Positions 38,900-51,699 of a DNA stretch of 64,000 bases are shown one piece after another; within the stretch, counting starts at the first letter, position 1; each line of letters begins with the position of its first letter. The notes under the pieces were generated by a model. It searched no databases. It had not been told where the DNA came from and worked only from the letters and a program-made list of their open reading frames with translations. Made by a program: the position numbers and the translations under genes. Origin of the DNA: Cloeon dipterum (taxonomy: Eukaryota; Arthropoda; Insecta; Ephemeroptera; Baetidae); NCBI RefSeq assembly GCF_949628265.1, contig NC_088786.1, forward strand, positions 42,119,681 to 42,183,680. The letters are read 5' to 3'.

Positions 38900-40920
38900 T
38901 TTGCTTCTATCTGCATTGAAGGAATTTTCCGATCTGACTGTTATAAAGTGTTTTATTGTTCGACATCGACAGAGCGACCGTACCGATACGAGTCACTCTC
39001 AGTGACGTCCCATCCTGTTTCCTCTTTGAAAGTGACAATAAAATTGTATCATTTTTGCTCTACAATTCTTCATATTTGAAACCGCGGAAAATGTGATGGT
39101 TCATTTTCACCGCAATATTATTACAATATGCAGGAATTTAAATTAATTGTTTTGCAGTTTTAACATTATACTAGCCTGAGTGAATTCTTTTTGATAAATT
39201 GTTGACATCTTTCAAAAATTGGAACATTGTCTACTTTTTTGACATGTCTTCAGGACTCAAGCCTGCGATTCTTACAATATCAAGCTGAGCATGATTTTAT
39301 TTTAATAATACGAAAATATTCGCTGTGCTGCTGACATCCGTCGCCGAAGAACCGTCCCCGTCAGCCATGCAGGGCTTCCCAGGCCGTCATATAGTTGTTA
39401 TACCGGAAACCAAAAGAGAGTGCTTGTTGGCGTACATTATTACTGACAGAAAAATTGTTTAGTTGCGGTTTGATGTCATCCTCGCAGCTTTCGCATTTTT
39501 GGCACTATTTTTTTAAATATATTTTTGTTTTTTACATTTAAAAAAAATCAGCCCGTCCTTTTGGCTCAGGTTTCCCCACGTGGCCGGATAAATCCCCATC
39601 AGGATAAAACGGTGGATCATTTCGTGGGTCCAAAGAGTTAGAAATTAAGCAAAATATCGCTGCATCAATGTGTGGTCCTGAAAAAAAATCGCGAAAATTA
39701 GAAAAAGTTGTCAAAAAAGTTTGGCACCATTGCCGCTTCCAGCCGCCTCCGCCACTCGCAACCCTCCAAGAAAGCCAACTTTTGTTTTATATTTTTCTGA
39801 AACTTCCTGGGGACCGGATCGAGATTTTGACAGCTGGAAACACTATTCCGCACCACCCCACGCGTCGACTGGCTGGCTTTCGGGCCGAAATTCATGTTTT
39901 TGGCGATATTTTCACATGGAAAGATAGGGAAGCGTTTAATTTTTACTTTGAATAAATGGCTGGGACGTCGACCAACGTTTGTGTAAGGAAGAAGAAAGGG
40001 AGGGTTCCTTATCTGCAAAAAGTGTGAACTAATCCTGAATTATATATTTTAGGTTGGAGGCGTGAAATAAAATGAGGAAAATAGAAAACACCGCACGTTC
40101 ATTCTGATAGAACCTTGAAACTATGCAACCGGTTCGACTTCTTTGCGGCGCAGGTTGCATGCATTTTCTTTTTCTGAGCGCTTTTGGATAAAATTGTGAG
40201 AGAGATCTCGATTTTAACGTTTGAGAAAGAGAATGTAAGCAGCTCGCTAAGCAATCAATTAGCGCCGGTTGCAGAAATCCACTCGCTGCAGGCGCATGTC
40301 TTCAAAGGAATGTAGTTACGGTATTTACGTATTTTATTTATTTTCTATAATTAATTATCATAATGTGAGGAATCGGAGCGAATCCGCGAGAACCTTCCGC
40401 GCCTTCGAGGTGGCTGTTTCGCCGGGTTGAGGCAGAAGATGGTTTGCTGATCTCCTTCGCCTTAATAAGATGAATCAAATTTCCCAGTAAAAGAGTGAAT
40501 GCGAGTACGGCATCTAAAAAGAGAATGCTTAACGGCCGGAAGGGAAGGAAAACGTTTTTCACCTGCACTTTTTAATTTTTGACCTTTTTCACAGGCGCAG
40601 ACTTCCAGTTAATTAAATGGAAAAGAGAGAAGAGCAGTGCGTGGTAATGAAAAGCCTGCAAAAGTCGCAAATAAGCAATCGGCAAGACACGAATGATTTT
40701 TAATTATTTATAAATCTTATAAGAATTCTTTATATAAGAACAGTAGAGGAAATTAATTAAGTGTAAGTGTGTCATTATTAATTCTCAATTAATTAGTAAA
40801 TTATATTGGGATTTGAACATTTAAAACAGTTTTCTACATTTTAAGTGTCGTAAAAAAATGGGATATTGTTTTATTTTCATATTTAATGATAATTTTACAG
40901 TTTACTCTTGCAAAGATAAA
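38900..40920. other. Intergenic, no gene supported
   Basis: There are two overlapping open frames of ~95-106 codons on opposite strands near 39,670-40,020, without domains or splice context. Nothing else was found. The region separates the lectin cluster from the 3' end of the ABC transporter. Confidence 0.5.
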
Positions 40921-40923
40921 ATC

Positions 40924-43900
40924 CTAACAACTAACTGGGTCTCTCTGCTGTGCAAACGACAGGAACAACTGCTCCAAAGTTGTCTCACTCAAAGTGTAGT
41001 CCTCCAAGATGGTGTGCATGCTCTTCAAACTCTGCATTTCCTTGAACATTTCAGCCCACTTCCTTCCGGTTCCCTTGAGTTGGTAGTGCAGAAAACCCTA
41101 GAAAATCAAGAGTTTGAAGCATATCATTCGATTAAAAAAATGTGACTCACGATATGCTCGTCGATCAATTCGCACGGTGCGAATTTCATCTGGATGTCGT
41201 TCTTCAGATTGGACAGCTGCGTGACTGCAAGGGACGTTGCCTCGTCGTCGTTATTTGAGACCGCCATCTGGACCTTCACCATCAGGGTGTAGCCCTGTCC
41301 GAATTTGTTCTTCAGGTGGCCGATCGGCCCGAGACAAACCAGCTTTCCGGCGACCATGATGGCAAGTCTCGAGCAAAGAGCTTCACACTCGTCCATGCTG
41401 ACATTGATATTCGTTTTTTTTTAATAGCCAAGATTTGGTTGGAAATTATTTTTTACCTGTGGGACGTGAGGACAATCGACTGTCCGGCCTTTTGGCACGA
41501 GGCCAGCACCTGCCAAAGCTGTCTCCGGGCAGCCGGATCGACGCCGCTTGTCGGCTCGTCGAGGAGCACGACTGGAGACTCGCCAATCAGGGCAATTCCG
41601 GCGCTCAATTTGCGCTGGTTGCCTCCGCTGTAGGTCCCAGCCGGTCTGTTCGCGTACTCCATCAAACCGAGAGCCACCAACCACTTGTTCACCACTGAAA
41701 TTTTATTTTTTAATTCTTAGTGTTCGGATCTGTCAACAGGAGGCGCCTCTTTCTGGTTTCTTGCTGCTACTTGAGCATATTTGGTGGGTAAATTATTTTA
41801 ATCCTGCGGTGCCATCCTCTAAATTCATTACCTTCTTTAATTTGGTCCCTGGGCATTCCGCGGAGTCGAGCGAACAAGTGCAGAGTTTCCCTGCCAGTCA
41901 GGACTCCAAGCTGTGCGTTGGTTTGAGGACAGTAGCCGATTCCTGACAAAAATTTGCGTAGGTCGCTCTTGAGTGTGAATTGCCTGAGCAAAGCATTGCC
42001 ATTGGTGGGAGGAACAGCCCCTGTGAGCATTTTGAACGTGGTCGACTTTCCAGCGCCGTTGACGCCGAGCAGGCCGAAACACTCGCCACGCTCCACCCTG
42101 AAACTCACGCCTTTCACCGCTGGGAAGCGACCTTTCTGCCCAATAGGGTAGCCGAACCGTTTTTGTAGCGATTTTACAGCAAGGACTGAATCTCCAATTG
42201 GACCTAGCAGATAGATACAAAAAATGCTGTCAATATACTGATAGATTAATTTTTTGTGACTCACTTTCGAAATTGTTTTCCACTCGTTCCCTCTCCTCGC
42301 GCACGTCTTCGTCTTCTGGATTGCTGTCAGCCTCGACTGTTGGTCTTATTTGTTCGACCTTGGTGAGAACCTTTTCAAAAATACGACTGAGGACGCCGGA
42401 ATCGAGAATGAGGACTATAGTGCCCCAAAAGACTATTCCAAATAAAAAATAGAGAAGTTCTTGGCCGATTCCTCCAGTTTTAACAGGCCAATTGAATCCT
42501 TTATAATCTTTGTCTCCCCAGATGTACGAAGCAGGTTGGTAGCACGCGTGGACCATTTCACATTTGCTCTCTGAAATTTTAGAATTAAAATTAGGAATAA
42601 ACTTATTTTTTTATTCAGAACTCACCGCAGCACATGAAAAAGGGTGAATTAATATCGCAAATTGACTCCATCTCTGATTCTGGTATATTTTTGCAAATCG
42701 AGTTGTAAGCGGCCGTTCCAGAGAAATGAGTGAGGCTTGAAATCAGGGCAGAATGTGGCAGAATCAGGCCGGAAATTACTCTACCCGCACAGAAAATTAT
42801 ATTCCAAAAATATCCGGAATAATCTTGGGCTATTCGATTTTTATCCGAAAAGATTAATCCGAAAAATTAATCCAAGATTATTCCACGATTATTCCAGGTT
42901 AGCCACAGATTATTTAAAGTTCACCCTAAAAATTAATCATCAGGAATATCCCTAGAATATTCCTGGCGGTGAAAATTGTATTAACCATGCATAAATATTC
43001 CAGGAATATTCTTGTGGATCATTCCAGGGTTAACCCAAAAAATTAATCTTATTAAATGTTCCAGAAATATTCTTTTGGATCATTCAAGGGTTAACCTAAA
43101 AAATTAACCAAATGAATATTCCAGGAATATTTCTTCAAGATGCCCACTAGAATAATTAACTACTTCCCCAGATTTTTCGAGCGGTTCTTAATTATTAAAA
43201 ATTAAATACACGCATTCCACGTTTTTATAGATTTATCAAACTTGTACGCGCAAAAAATACTCTCGCAAATATTTATTTATAATTTTTTGATGTTGTATTT
43301 AATTAAAATATTACGACCAAACAATTTTTTGATTATTTAACTAAAATTTATGAAGCCCCAGAGTCAAAAGTTGAAACTTTGCTTTAAATTCATTTAAATA
43401 AACTTATTTACTATCACTAAAGCCAAATAAATTTTCCTAATTAAATATAACGACAAACGGGCAAATCTTTAAATACAGATCTGGTCATGACGAAGGACAA
43501 AAAAGGGTTAAAAGGACGATTTTATTCTGCGCGCGGTAGCGGCGGCTGCACAAGCATGCACGCGCTTGCATGGAATGCCTTCTGCCTGCCTGTGTTATGG
43601 AGCGGGGGAGGGGGCGACGGGCAGCAGGACAGACAGGCAAGAACAAGCAGGCGACTTCCACTTCCATAATTCCTGCTTCGCTCTCTTCCCTAGTCTAACG
43701 AAAGAGTCAAGCGCAAGCGAGTCGTCAACGGCCGTTCAAAGTTTAAGTTCAAAGTGTATTAACGGTTTTAACGGACATCGGACATCGCTAGACGCCAAAA
43801 GTGATAGTGAAGGACAATCGGACAGCCGGCGGTTCGGACGGATTGCCTGGATCGGCTAGACAAGGACGCGTCGGACGCTTATTTGCCAACGGCTGCCGCG

Positions 43901-46900
43901 ATCCTCAGTTTTGAGTTAGGCCTCAAGATAAACGATACCGGCGTGTTAGAAAATTTTGTTCATGGAAAAATTTCAGTTTCTGCCGGACTTCATTGTCACA
44001 TCTCGCCAGTTCTTATGAGAATCCAACATAAAAGTATTATGGGAGTCTTGCAGGAACTGGCGAGTTGTGTAGCCCGGCGGAAACTGTAATTTTTCCATAA
44101 TTTTTCGTAATATGTATGTAATTGTTTGGATAAAAATAAATTATGCTATATTTTAAGTAATAAAGAATAAAGTTTTTGCTATTTAAATCAACAATCCTAA
44201 ATAAAAGCAAAAAAATAAAAATAAAATAAATAATATTCCAGGGTTATTCTCTAGGAACAATCTAGGGTTAACTTAAAAAAATAATCCAGGGATAACTTAT
44301 GTCACGCTTAAAGTTGTTCAAAGAATAATCGAAAGGTTAACCAAAATATTGTTCCAAGAATAACCCAGGGTTAATCCAAGAGGCAGAAAATAATTCTTCT
44401 CCATGGATATTCCTGGGTTATTCCAGGAATATTTTTTCTGATTAACCAAAAAGGTTAACCTTGAACAAGAAAAAGCGTGACATTAGTTAACTTTCGGACA
44501 TAAAAAAGTCATTCCTGGCGGTTAATCTTTGGTGAAGATGGTATAGCCCAGGGTTAACTTTGGAACATATTTTTCTGTGCGGGTAAGAGATGTTGCGTAC
44601 TCTTCCTTTCCTGGGATCAATTCCAAAAAGTAAGTGGCGAAGTTGAAGATTGTACCTATACAATTAAAAGTAATATAACATTTTGCGAGCGAGATAGAAC
44701 TAATAAATAAAACTTGCCAATAAAAATGGATAGAATAGTAATGAGGCTGAATGCAGAGGGGACACTGTTTGACACCATGCTGATGAAGTAAGCGAACATC
44801 GTTCCACACAGTCCATTCAACAACCAAATGCTTAGCAAAACTCCTGCAAAATTTAGGTTATAGTTGAGAGCAAAACTTGAGAAAACCGAAATACCCAGTG
44901 CAGGTCCGGAGGTAAAAATGTGCAACGTGTCAACCAGGTATACCACAACAAGGACGAGAATGGCCACGACCGAGGTGATCAACGCGTCAATCACAAAATA
45001 ACTCAGCCAAATCAGATACGCAGGACAGCCGGTCATCATCTATATAGAAACAGTTTTGAATCTAGTTCACCTAAGATTTTAATTCATTACCTGTAACTGC
45101 CTTGATTCGAGAACCCTTTCCTGAAGAGGCAGAATCAGATTGATAGAGGTGGAGAAAATCCAGCCAAGATGTGCAATCCCCAGCCATGTTAAGGCGACTG
45201 TATTATAATAGATCAATTTCGACGCCTTTTGAAACACAAAAAATCAAGATGAATTTTGAAGCAAATTCGAAATTACCTCTGATTCTGTTTTGTGTGGGAT
45301 TGGCTGGTTTTCGGTTGAGATTTGGTATTCTGATGGAAGGTGATAGTTCAGTAAAGCGTTTGACATCAAATTCAAAGAAATTGGTGCGGAATGAGCAGAG
45401 GAAAAGCTGAAGAAGCCGGTGACTTGCAGGGCCTCATTTACAGAAGTGATGTTCGCTGCAACGATGTAGTTTAATAGGTAATCCCTGAGGCTACTGGTTC
45501 CAATTTCAATTAATTTTTCTTGAAGCTCATCAACCTGACAGAAAAATTAATTATCTAATCTAATAAAAATTAAGGAAATACTTTAGTTGCATTGGCTTCC
45601 CCTCGCAAATTTTCTTCAAATGTTTTCGCGAAAACATCTGCATGTTTAGAAGAATCACTTTCGTATAGAACCTGCAAAGTTCCACCTGAACTATTATACA
45701 CTCCCAGATTTAACGGCATTGAAGAGTTTGTGTCCTCGACCACTTCTGTCTCGCCAGGATATGACAACAAAACCACACTCACAGATAACAAAATAGGTAG
45801 AAGAACCTGCAAGCAACTATCAGTAGTTTTGAAGACGAATACTTAAACTCAGGACGTACCTGAAGGAGCAAGAGAAACCAGTTCTTTTTGGAGAAGATAA
45901 CTTTTTTCACTAAGAGGGCTCGGAATTGCTCGAAAAAGAGGCTAATGCCAGTTAATTTGATCGTCTGGGTAATTAACGGGGTTTCCATCCCTCTGTCCGT
46001 AATGTCAAAATCACTCAAACTCTTGTTGTCATATTTTATTGCTGACAAATCTCCAACCCTGAATAATAAAAAAATAATTAACCCAAATCAGTTAGTTTTA
46101 AAGATAAACTCACTTCAAAAACACATCTTTCATGGTTGTGATAGAGACTCCAATACTGGAAATTCCGAGATCGTCCTTTAAAGTTTCAAGAACGTCGAAT
46201 AGCCTAGGGAATTGGTCCACCTTTTCCGTTGGCAGGGTGAATGTAATAGGACCTCTATTTGCCGAGTCTGTCGTGTCTTGCGAAGACTTTTCAACTATTG
46301 CTTCCGGAAGAACATTTTTGACTGCGTTCTGAAGGGAGTTTTGGTCGCAGCTATTCGTCGTCAATAGGTTCAGGCGATATCCAGTTCCTTTTAAAGAAAC
46401 GATTTAGCTAAAATTTAAGGTTTTTGTAGGGTGGGTTACCAAAGAGTCTCTTCAAGTACATGGTCGAGCCGCAACACTCCATCCTTCCATGCGACATAAT
46501 CGCTATTGTGTCACCCAACACGTCTGCTTCCTCCATAAAATGCGTGCTCAACAGTATGGTTTTGTTTTCCCTGAAACGCTGTTAATATTTTTTATGAGGG
46601 GTTGTCTTAAAAGGTAAAGTTAATACCAGCAGAATGTCCCAGATCTCTCGCCTTGCTTCAGGATCAAGGCCGGAAGTGGGCTCGTCCAATATCACAACCT
46701 ACAGTTTATGGATTGAAATATATCTTCATGCCAAAAGAATAAAGTTGTACCTTTGATCCTCCGACGAGGGCTATGGCCAACTGCAGTTTCCTCTTCATGC
46801 CCCCAGACAGCTCCGACACTAATGCGTTCATCTTAGAATCCAAACGAAAAGTGCGCAAAAGTTCTTTGGCTTCTATCTCTGCGTCCTTCATTGATTTTCC

Positions 46901-49108
46901 TTTCAACTTTTTTAAAAATTAAATTCCTATCCAAAATACATATAGTTGGCTTTTAGTTATTACCACGGCGAAGAAGACGAGGTGTTGTTTAACTGTGAGC
47001 TCTCCAAAGAGCAAGTTGTGCTGCGGACACATCCCTACGGACTTTCTCAAAAGCGAGTGGCTGTTTTTCAGATCGAATCCCAGAACCTGCACCAAGCCAT
47101 CGGAAGGAGAAATCATTCCAGTCAGAATGGACATCGTGGTCGTTTTTCCAGCGCCGTTGTGACCGAGAAGGGCCGTGATTTCGCCCTTGTAGATGTCCAG
47201 TGAGACGCCACGCACCGCCTTGACAGGTGGACCGCCCAGTTTGCCAGGATATGATTTTGTCAGGTTCCTGACGGAGATTCCAATCCTTTCATCAGCCATG
47301 TTATTGGTCAGGGGCCGTTCGTAGTTCTCTTTACTCAGGATGTCAGGGTCTTCGACTAAACGTAAAACCTTCGTTAAATTTGTTTTGGTTAATTTTGTGT
47401 TACTTACTGAATTCTGATTTATTTGTTCCTCCAAACCAGTACGACTTTGTGGCAAAGAACAGATACGGCTGTTTGTAGCCGTACTCGCCAGGATTCACTT
47501 CGCTGACGTACCAGGTAATGATGGAGTAGAGGACGATGTCAATTAGATACATGATAAACACTTGTAAAATAGACACGTCTTGTGCTGATTGAGACGCGTA
47601 AAAGTTGCTCCACTGGGCACCAACACCTATAATCAAATTTACAATCGTTAGATTATTAATACTGGGAGATTTACCGTTTTCCTCGAGTTGAACAACCGAA
47701 TCAAAGCTGAAGTACAGGCCCATATTAGGAAATAACATATAGAAACACTTGGTGAAGAATCCTGAGTTTGTCAATCGTTCAGAAGATACGGCAAAGGGCG
47801 ACATCCAGACCAACAGACTCACAATCATTGCGAAGACGGCTGAATATATAAAATCTTCATTCTTGTCTCCTGAATGCAAGAAAATACTTACGGCCAGAGA
47901 AAAACGTGCTGAGGGCGAAGAGGAAGACAATGGCGCTGGCACAATAAATGAAAAACATGACGAACAAAAGAGATGGACTCGTCTCGATCAAATTGGCTTG
48001 TCCTTCAATTGGGGTTTTCAAAATAGAAACGATGAAGGCGATGGTCAAGGCTTTGACGAGCAGAGCGTCAATGAACCAACCAACCCAGAAAGTCCACTTT
48101 TCCATGCCCATCAGCGTCATGAGTTCCTTAAGACAATTTGGATTTATTTCCCATATTTTGTAATTAATGAATTGTGTAAACCTTAGCTCCAGTTTGTTTT
48201 TCCTCGACAATTCGTTTCGTTACAGTGACACATAGGATCAAGAAACTGAAAATGCAAAGAAAGGGTAGCATAGACCTTGGATTTTGGTCGTAAGAATTTG
48301 GCGGGCAAGGCATTTTTTGTAGAAGAATCTTGTCGTGGATGTTTTTAGGTGGTTTCTGCTCTTCTTGGGATTGGGCGAGCTCAATGAATGCTTTGTTAGT
48401 GACCATTTGGACTCCAAGGAAGCCAGTCGATAAATATGGACCGTCAACTGAAATAAAATATTATGAAGTCCATTTAGAAAGCATGTTTTTTTCAGATAAC
48501 ATTAATGAATGTAAAAATACGCTTAACTTGCATTATCTTACCCTTATCACTATACCGATTTGGACATTTCGATCGGATATCAATTAGTGTCTCAGTTTGA
48601 AATTGTCCTTGAATCCTGATCTTGTAGTCGAGTTTCTTCGGCACCTGGCCGTTCACAGATGCGGCAGCATCTCCCTCAAAGATCAAGCCAATGGTCTGTT
48701 CCGTTTTATTGAACATCAACAATTCTTCCTCAGTGTAAAACCCTTTCATGCCTAAAAAAGTGTATCAATCATTAAATAGAATAAATTATATTTGGCGCGC
48801 AAAATCTTACTATGGAATCTTCCATAATGTCTTGCTCGGGAGACCAAAGTGTCTGTGAAATTGTTTCTCGGTGCGTAGAAGACATCCTTGTCAAATAGAG
48901 GTTTAACCAAATCTAATGGGACAATAGGCTCAAAATAACGGGGCTCGTTCGTATCATCGTTTACTAAATATGGACGAATTTTTGCAAATAAGACGGCGTA
49001 GACTGTGAAAAGCAGGAGAGGCAGGGCGAATTCCAGCAGAGTGACGAACCACTTCCGACGCCGCACCAGGATGCTGTTCTTCCAAAACAAGACGCCCAAC
49101 TGACGCAT
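40924..49108 (-). CDS. ABCA-type full ABC transporter, exon interrupted by a DNA transposon
   Basis: The start is ATG at 49,108 ([20 protein letters not shown], the typical ABCA first cytosolic stretch and TM1), directly after a TTTATAG acceptor of a 5' UTR intron. About 23 exons follow. NBD1 has Walker [10 protein letters not shown] (~47,150), signature [12 protein letters not shown] (~46,800) and Walker [12 protein letters not shown] (~46,680). The second membrane half covers ~45,800-42,250. NBD2 has GVNGAGKST (~42,050), [12 protein letters not shown] (~41,620) and [11 protein letters not shown] (~41,560). The end is the usual [15 protein letters not shown] segment, with stop at 40,924. ABCA proteins move lipids across membranes. 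The coding exon spanning ~44,655-42,640 is split by an 1,800-bp element at 42,784-44,583. With the element and one TA removed, the exon reads through in frame (EYATSL/RVISGL), so this copy should be disrupted. Confidence 0.9.
42784..44583. mobile_element. 1,800-bp non-autonomous DNA transposon with TA target duplication
   Basis: Ends are CCCGCACAGAAAA and its exact reverse complement (13 bp, with weaker similarity continuing to ATTCC). It is flanked by TA at 42,782-42,783 and 44,584-44,585. Subterminal regions are AT-rich and filled with short motifs in both orientations (ATTCCAGGAATATTC, GGTTAACC). The centre (~43,480-44,100) is less AT-rich, with a GC-rich stretch at ~43,530-43,640, and has only short open frames, none resembling a transposase. 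A TA duplication fits Tc1/mariner-type and some other superfamilies; the end sequence does not let me choose. Confidence 0.85.
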
Positions 49109-49209
49109 CTATAAATTCAAATTGTAAATTCAACATCTCAGGATTTTTACGAACATGCAGCTCACCTTTGTCTGGAAAACGGCCCGCCGTTGTAGAAGAA
49201 TTCAAATGG

Positions 49210-50815
49210 ACTGAAACACTATTCGGAAAACAAGAACTATAAATAGTGACGATTGACTTCTTTTAAAATGAGTCGCCGCAACTAATTTAGTGTGTGTTTA
49301 CAGCTTTGGTATTTCAGTAAAAAAAACAATAACGCATTTAGTCGTATAATATTATTAAAAATACTTTTAAAACAATCAAAAGGCAATCGTGCGATCATTT
49401 CCTTTTAGTCAATAGTAGATAGTGCACAGTTTGCCGTACCAGATATTAATTTCTCTTCGTCAGTTAATTGAATTAATTATTATTTTGATTAGCTTAAATA
49501 ATATTTCAAGGGAAAATAAAAATCCCCAATTGGAACAAGAAGTAATTTATTTTGAATTGAAAATATTACTAATATTTACTCTTGTCGTTTAAAATTTAGT
49601 TGTTCCACATGTGCAACACCAAAAGCTAGCAGGCAGGCAAATTTCCGTCCATATAAAAGCTCAGTTTTCCGTTTTGCAAAACAGCGTCACTGCGGAAACA
49701 GGATGCACAAGTTAGCAGCCAAAATTTGCATGATTGTTTCGCTCATTCGACCAAAGTGGTGGCCAGATTGTCAGCCTCTGTTCAAAATGAGATCATCCGC
49801 CGGAGTGACCGTCGGAAAAACGAATCGTATATGAATAAAAAATTAAATAAATCATTTCAACGCCTGCAAAACCTGTTTTTTGCGCAAGAAATGCGCGTCA
49901 GACCTCAGTAGCTATATAAAGCGCTTAATTTGACCCTGGGGAGACATGCAGGTAGGTCTCCTGTTTGGGCACGATCACATTCCAGTCATTTAGGAATTTT
50001 ATTTTTCAATCATTCAGACGATTTTCTTTCATCTTTCATGTTTATTCATAAATATACGATTTAATTTAATGAAAAATTGGTTAAAATACATTTTTCAGTT
50101 TAATTTTCGTAGATTTGGGAAATTTGCTGGCATTTTTTTAGAATTGAGAGTGACCACACGACTTCTACAGGAGGCGTAGAATGGTGATTAGTCTGAGGAA
50201 TATTGAAAATGGGCGTGCCATGTGCCTTCTTGCGCGGGAAATACGAAAAGTTGACTTTCTTAATGAAAATGAACATGTTTGGCAGTTTAATAAAATATTT
50301 AAATACTATTTTCCGTATTCGTGGTCTTTAAAAATCAACAGCTCCGTGAAATTCGAATAAATTTGTTCTTTTCAGCCGCAACGTGCGTTCATAATTAAAA
50401 TAATTAAAATAATTGCTCTCCGCGGGCAGAGATAATCGTGGGAGCGGCGAGTTATGCAACCGGCGCGTCACGCACGCTTGGCAAAAAGCCTAAAATGTGT
50501 TTTTTTGGCAGTCGATATAACAATCATTTCTCTTATCTCTGTCGAGGTGCTGGCCAAAGCAAGTTAATAAATTATTATTAAATATTAAATTATGAGTGTA
50601 GCATGAACCTAATACCATGGCATTTCGCCAAATTGAAACAAACTAATACACGTTTTACGGACTGAAATAAAATATTCAAAAGATTGTATTATACTTGAAG
50701 GACAATTTTTCTCGGTCAATCATTAATTCGGAGCCGATTTTACGAAAAATGGTGAAAAGTCTCATCTTCTCTGGATTTTTTAATTTATTTCTAAAATGAC
50801 GTAATATTAATTAAT
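49210..50815. other. Promoter side of the ABC gene and intergenic sequence
   Basis: A likely 5' UTR exon ends at a GACAAAG/GTGAGC donor near 49,165. Beyond it the sequence is AT-rich with no supported gene. Confidence 0.45.
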
Positions 50816-50817
50816 AT

Positions 50818-50935
50818 CACCACGGGAATTTGATTGACGTTTCGTAGCGAGATAAGTCGAGTGCAAACTTAGGTGTGTTGTCCTTGGGATTTTTATCGGC
50901 CCGTGCCGTCATCGCAAGAAAGTCTAACATCTGAA
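50818..50935. repeat. Segment related to 59,228-59,377
   Basis: It shares TTTGATTGA..TTTCGTAG.GAGATAAGT and ATCGGCC.GTGCCGTCA followed by AAAGTC.AAC with 59,228-59,377, in the same orientation. The two segments bracket the gene-free repeat block. Confidence 0.55.
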
Positions 50936-51272
50936 TGTTATCGCGCGCGTAGAAAAGAGATGCGCAGCCAAAAAACAGGATCATTTTGTGGGAAAAATAC
51001 GGAGAGGAGTGATTGCGCGTGTCAAGCACTTGGAGAGGACGCGGACAGCTGCAAAGTAAGTACACTGAACGGCAATTATTTGACATCAGCCATTTTTTGG
51101 TAGAAATAATTTGAGGAAATAATTCTGGTGTGAAATCGACCTAATTTCCAAACATTCGGGGATGATTTTTGTTGAAACGAGAGACGCATCCCACGCGTAC
51201 GGCAATGCACAAGATCTCGCATATTTTTTCCTGAATAATTAATGGTGTCAAACAAATTTGTTAAAAGTGGAG

Positions 51273-51473
51273 GTCTCAGCCGCGAGCTTTAGGCCGGCGG
51301 CTGACAATATTTTAAACGTCAACTTTGATACTGCTTGACGGACCGAAGGGCCGGAGACATATTTTCCTCCTTCACTTTTTAATTTTTTCACCGGCGGCTT
51401 AGCCACATTCCCGACGGCTAGCGGCTGCCCACGTTTCCTAAAATTTAGGAAACATAGCTGAGACCTCTAATTT
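51273..51473. mobile_element. Candidate ~200-bp MITE
   Basis: It begins GAGGTCTCAGC and ends with the reverse complement GCTGAGACCTC. The interior is GC-richer than the flanks (GGCCGGCGGC, CCGACGGCTAGCGGC). No clear target-site duplication is visible. Confidence 0.45.
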
Positions 51474-51699
51474 AAACTAAATAAATATTGAAATTTTGTT
51501 GATTACATAAATATTAGACCTTCTTTTTTTTTAAAAAAAAAGGACTTTGTTCGTGATCGCGACGTAAAATCCAGAGATAAAAACGACGAAAATCCCGTGT
51601 AGATAAGAGAGCGTTCTCAATATTTGAGCTTATTTCAAATCTATGTGTGAAGCACCAGATAAGGACGTTCTCTCTCGATTTGATGAGTGTTTTTCCCTT

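Noticed and set aside
39668..40018. Overlapping ~100-codon frames on both strands
   Set aside because: No domain, no splice context and no paralogue in the window; chance is sufficient.
43485..43859. Open frames in the centre of the ABCA-exon transposon as a transposase
   Set aside because: They are short and overlapping on both strands, with no DDE/D-type motifs; the element appears non-autonomous.
42784..44583. Treating the 1.8-kb element as an ordinary intron
   Set aside because: There is no GT donor or AG acceptor at its borders; instead it has inverted ends and a TA duplication, and the exon frame is restored only by removing one TA with it.
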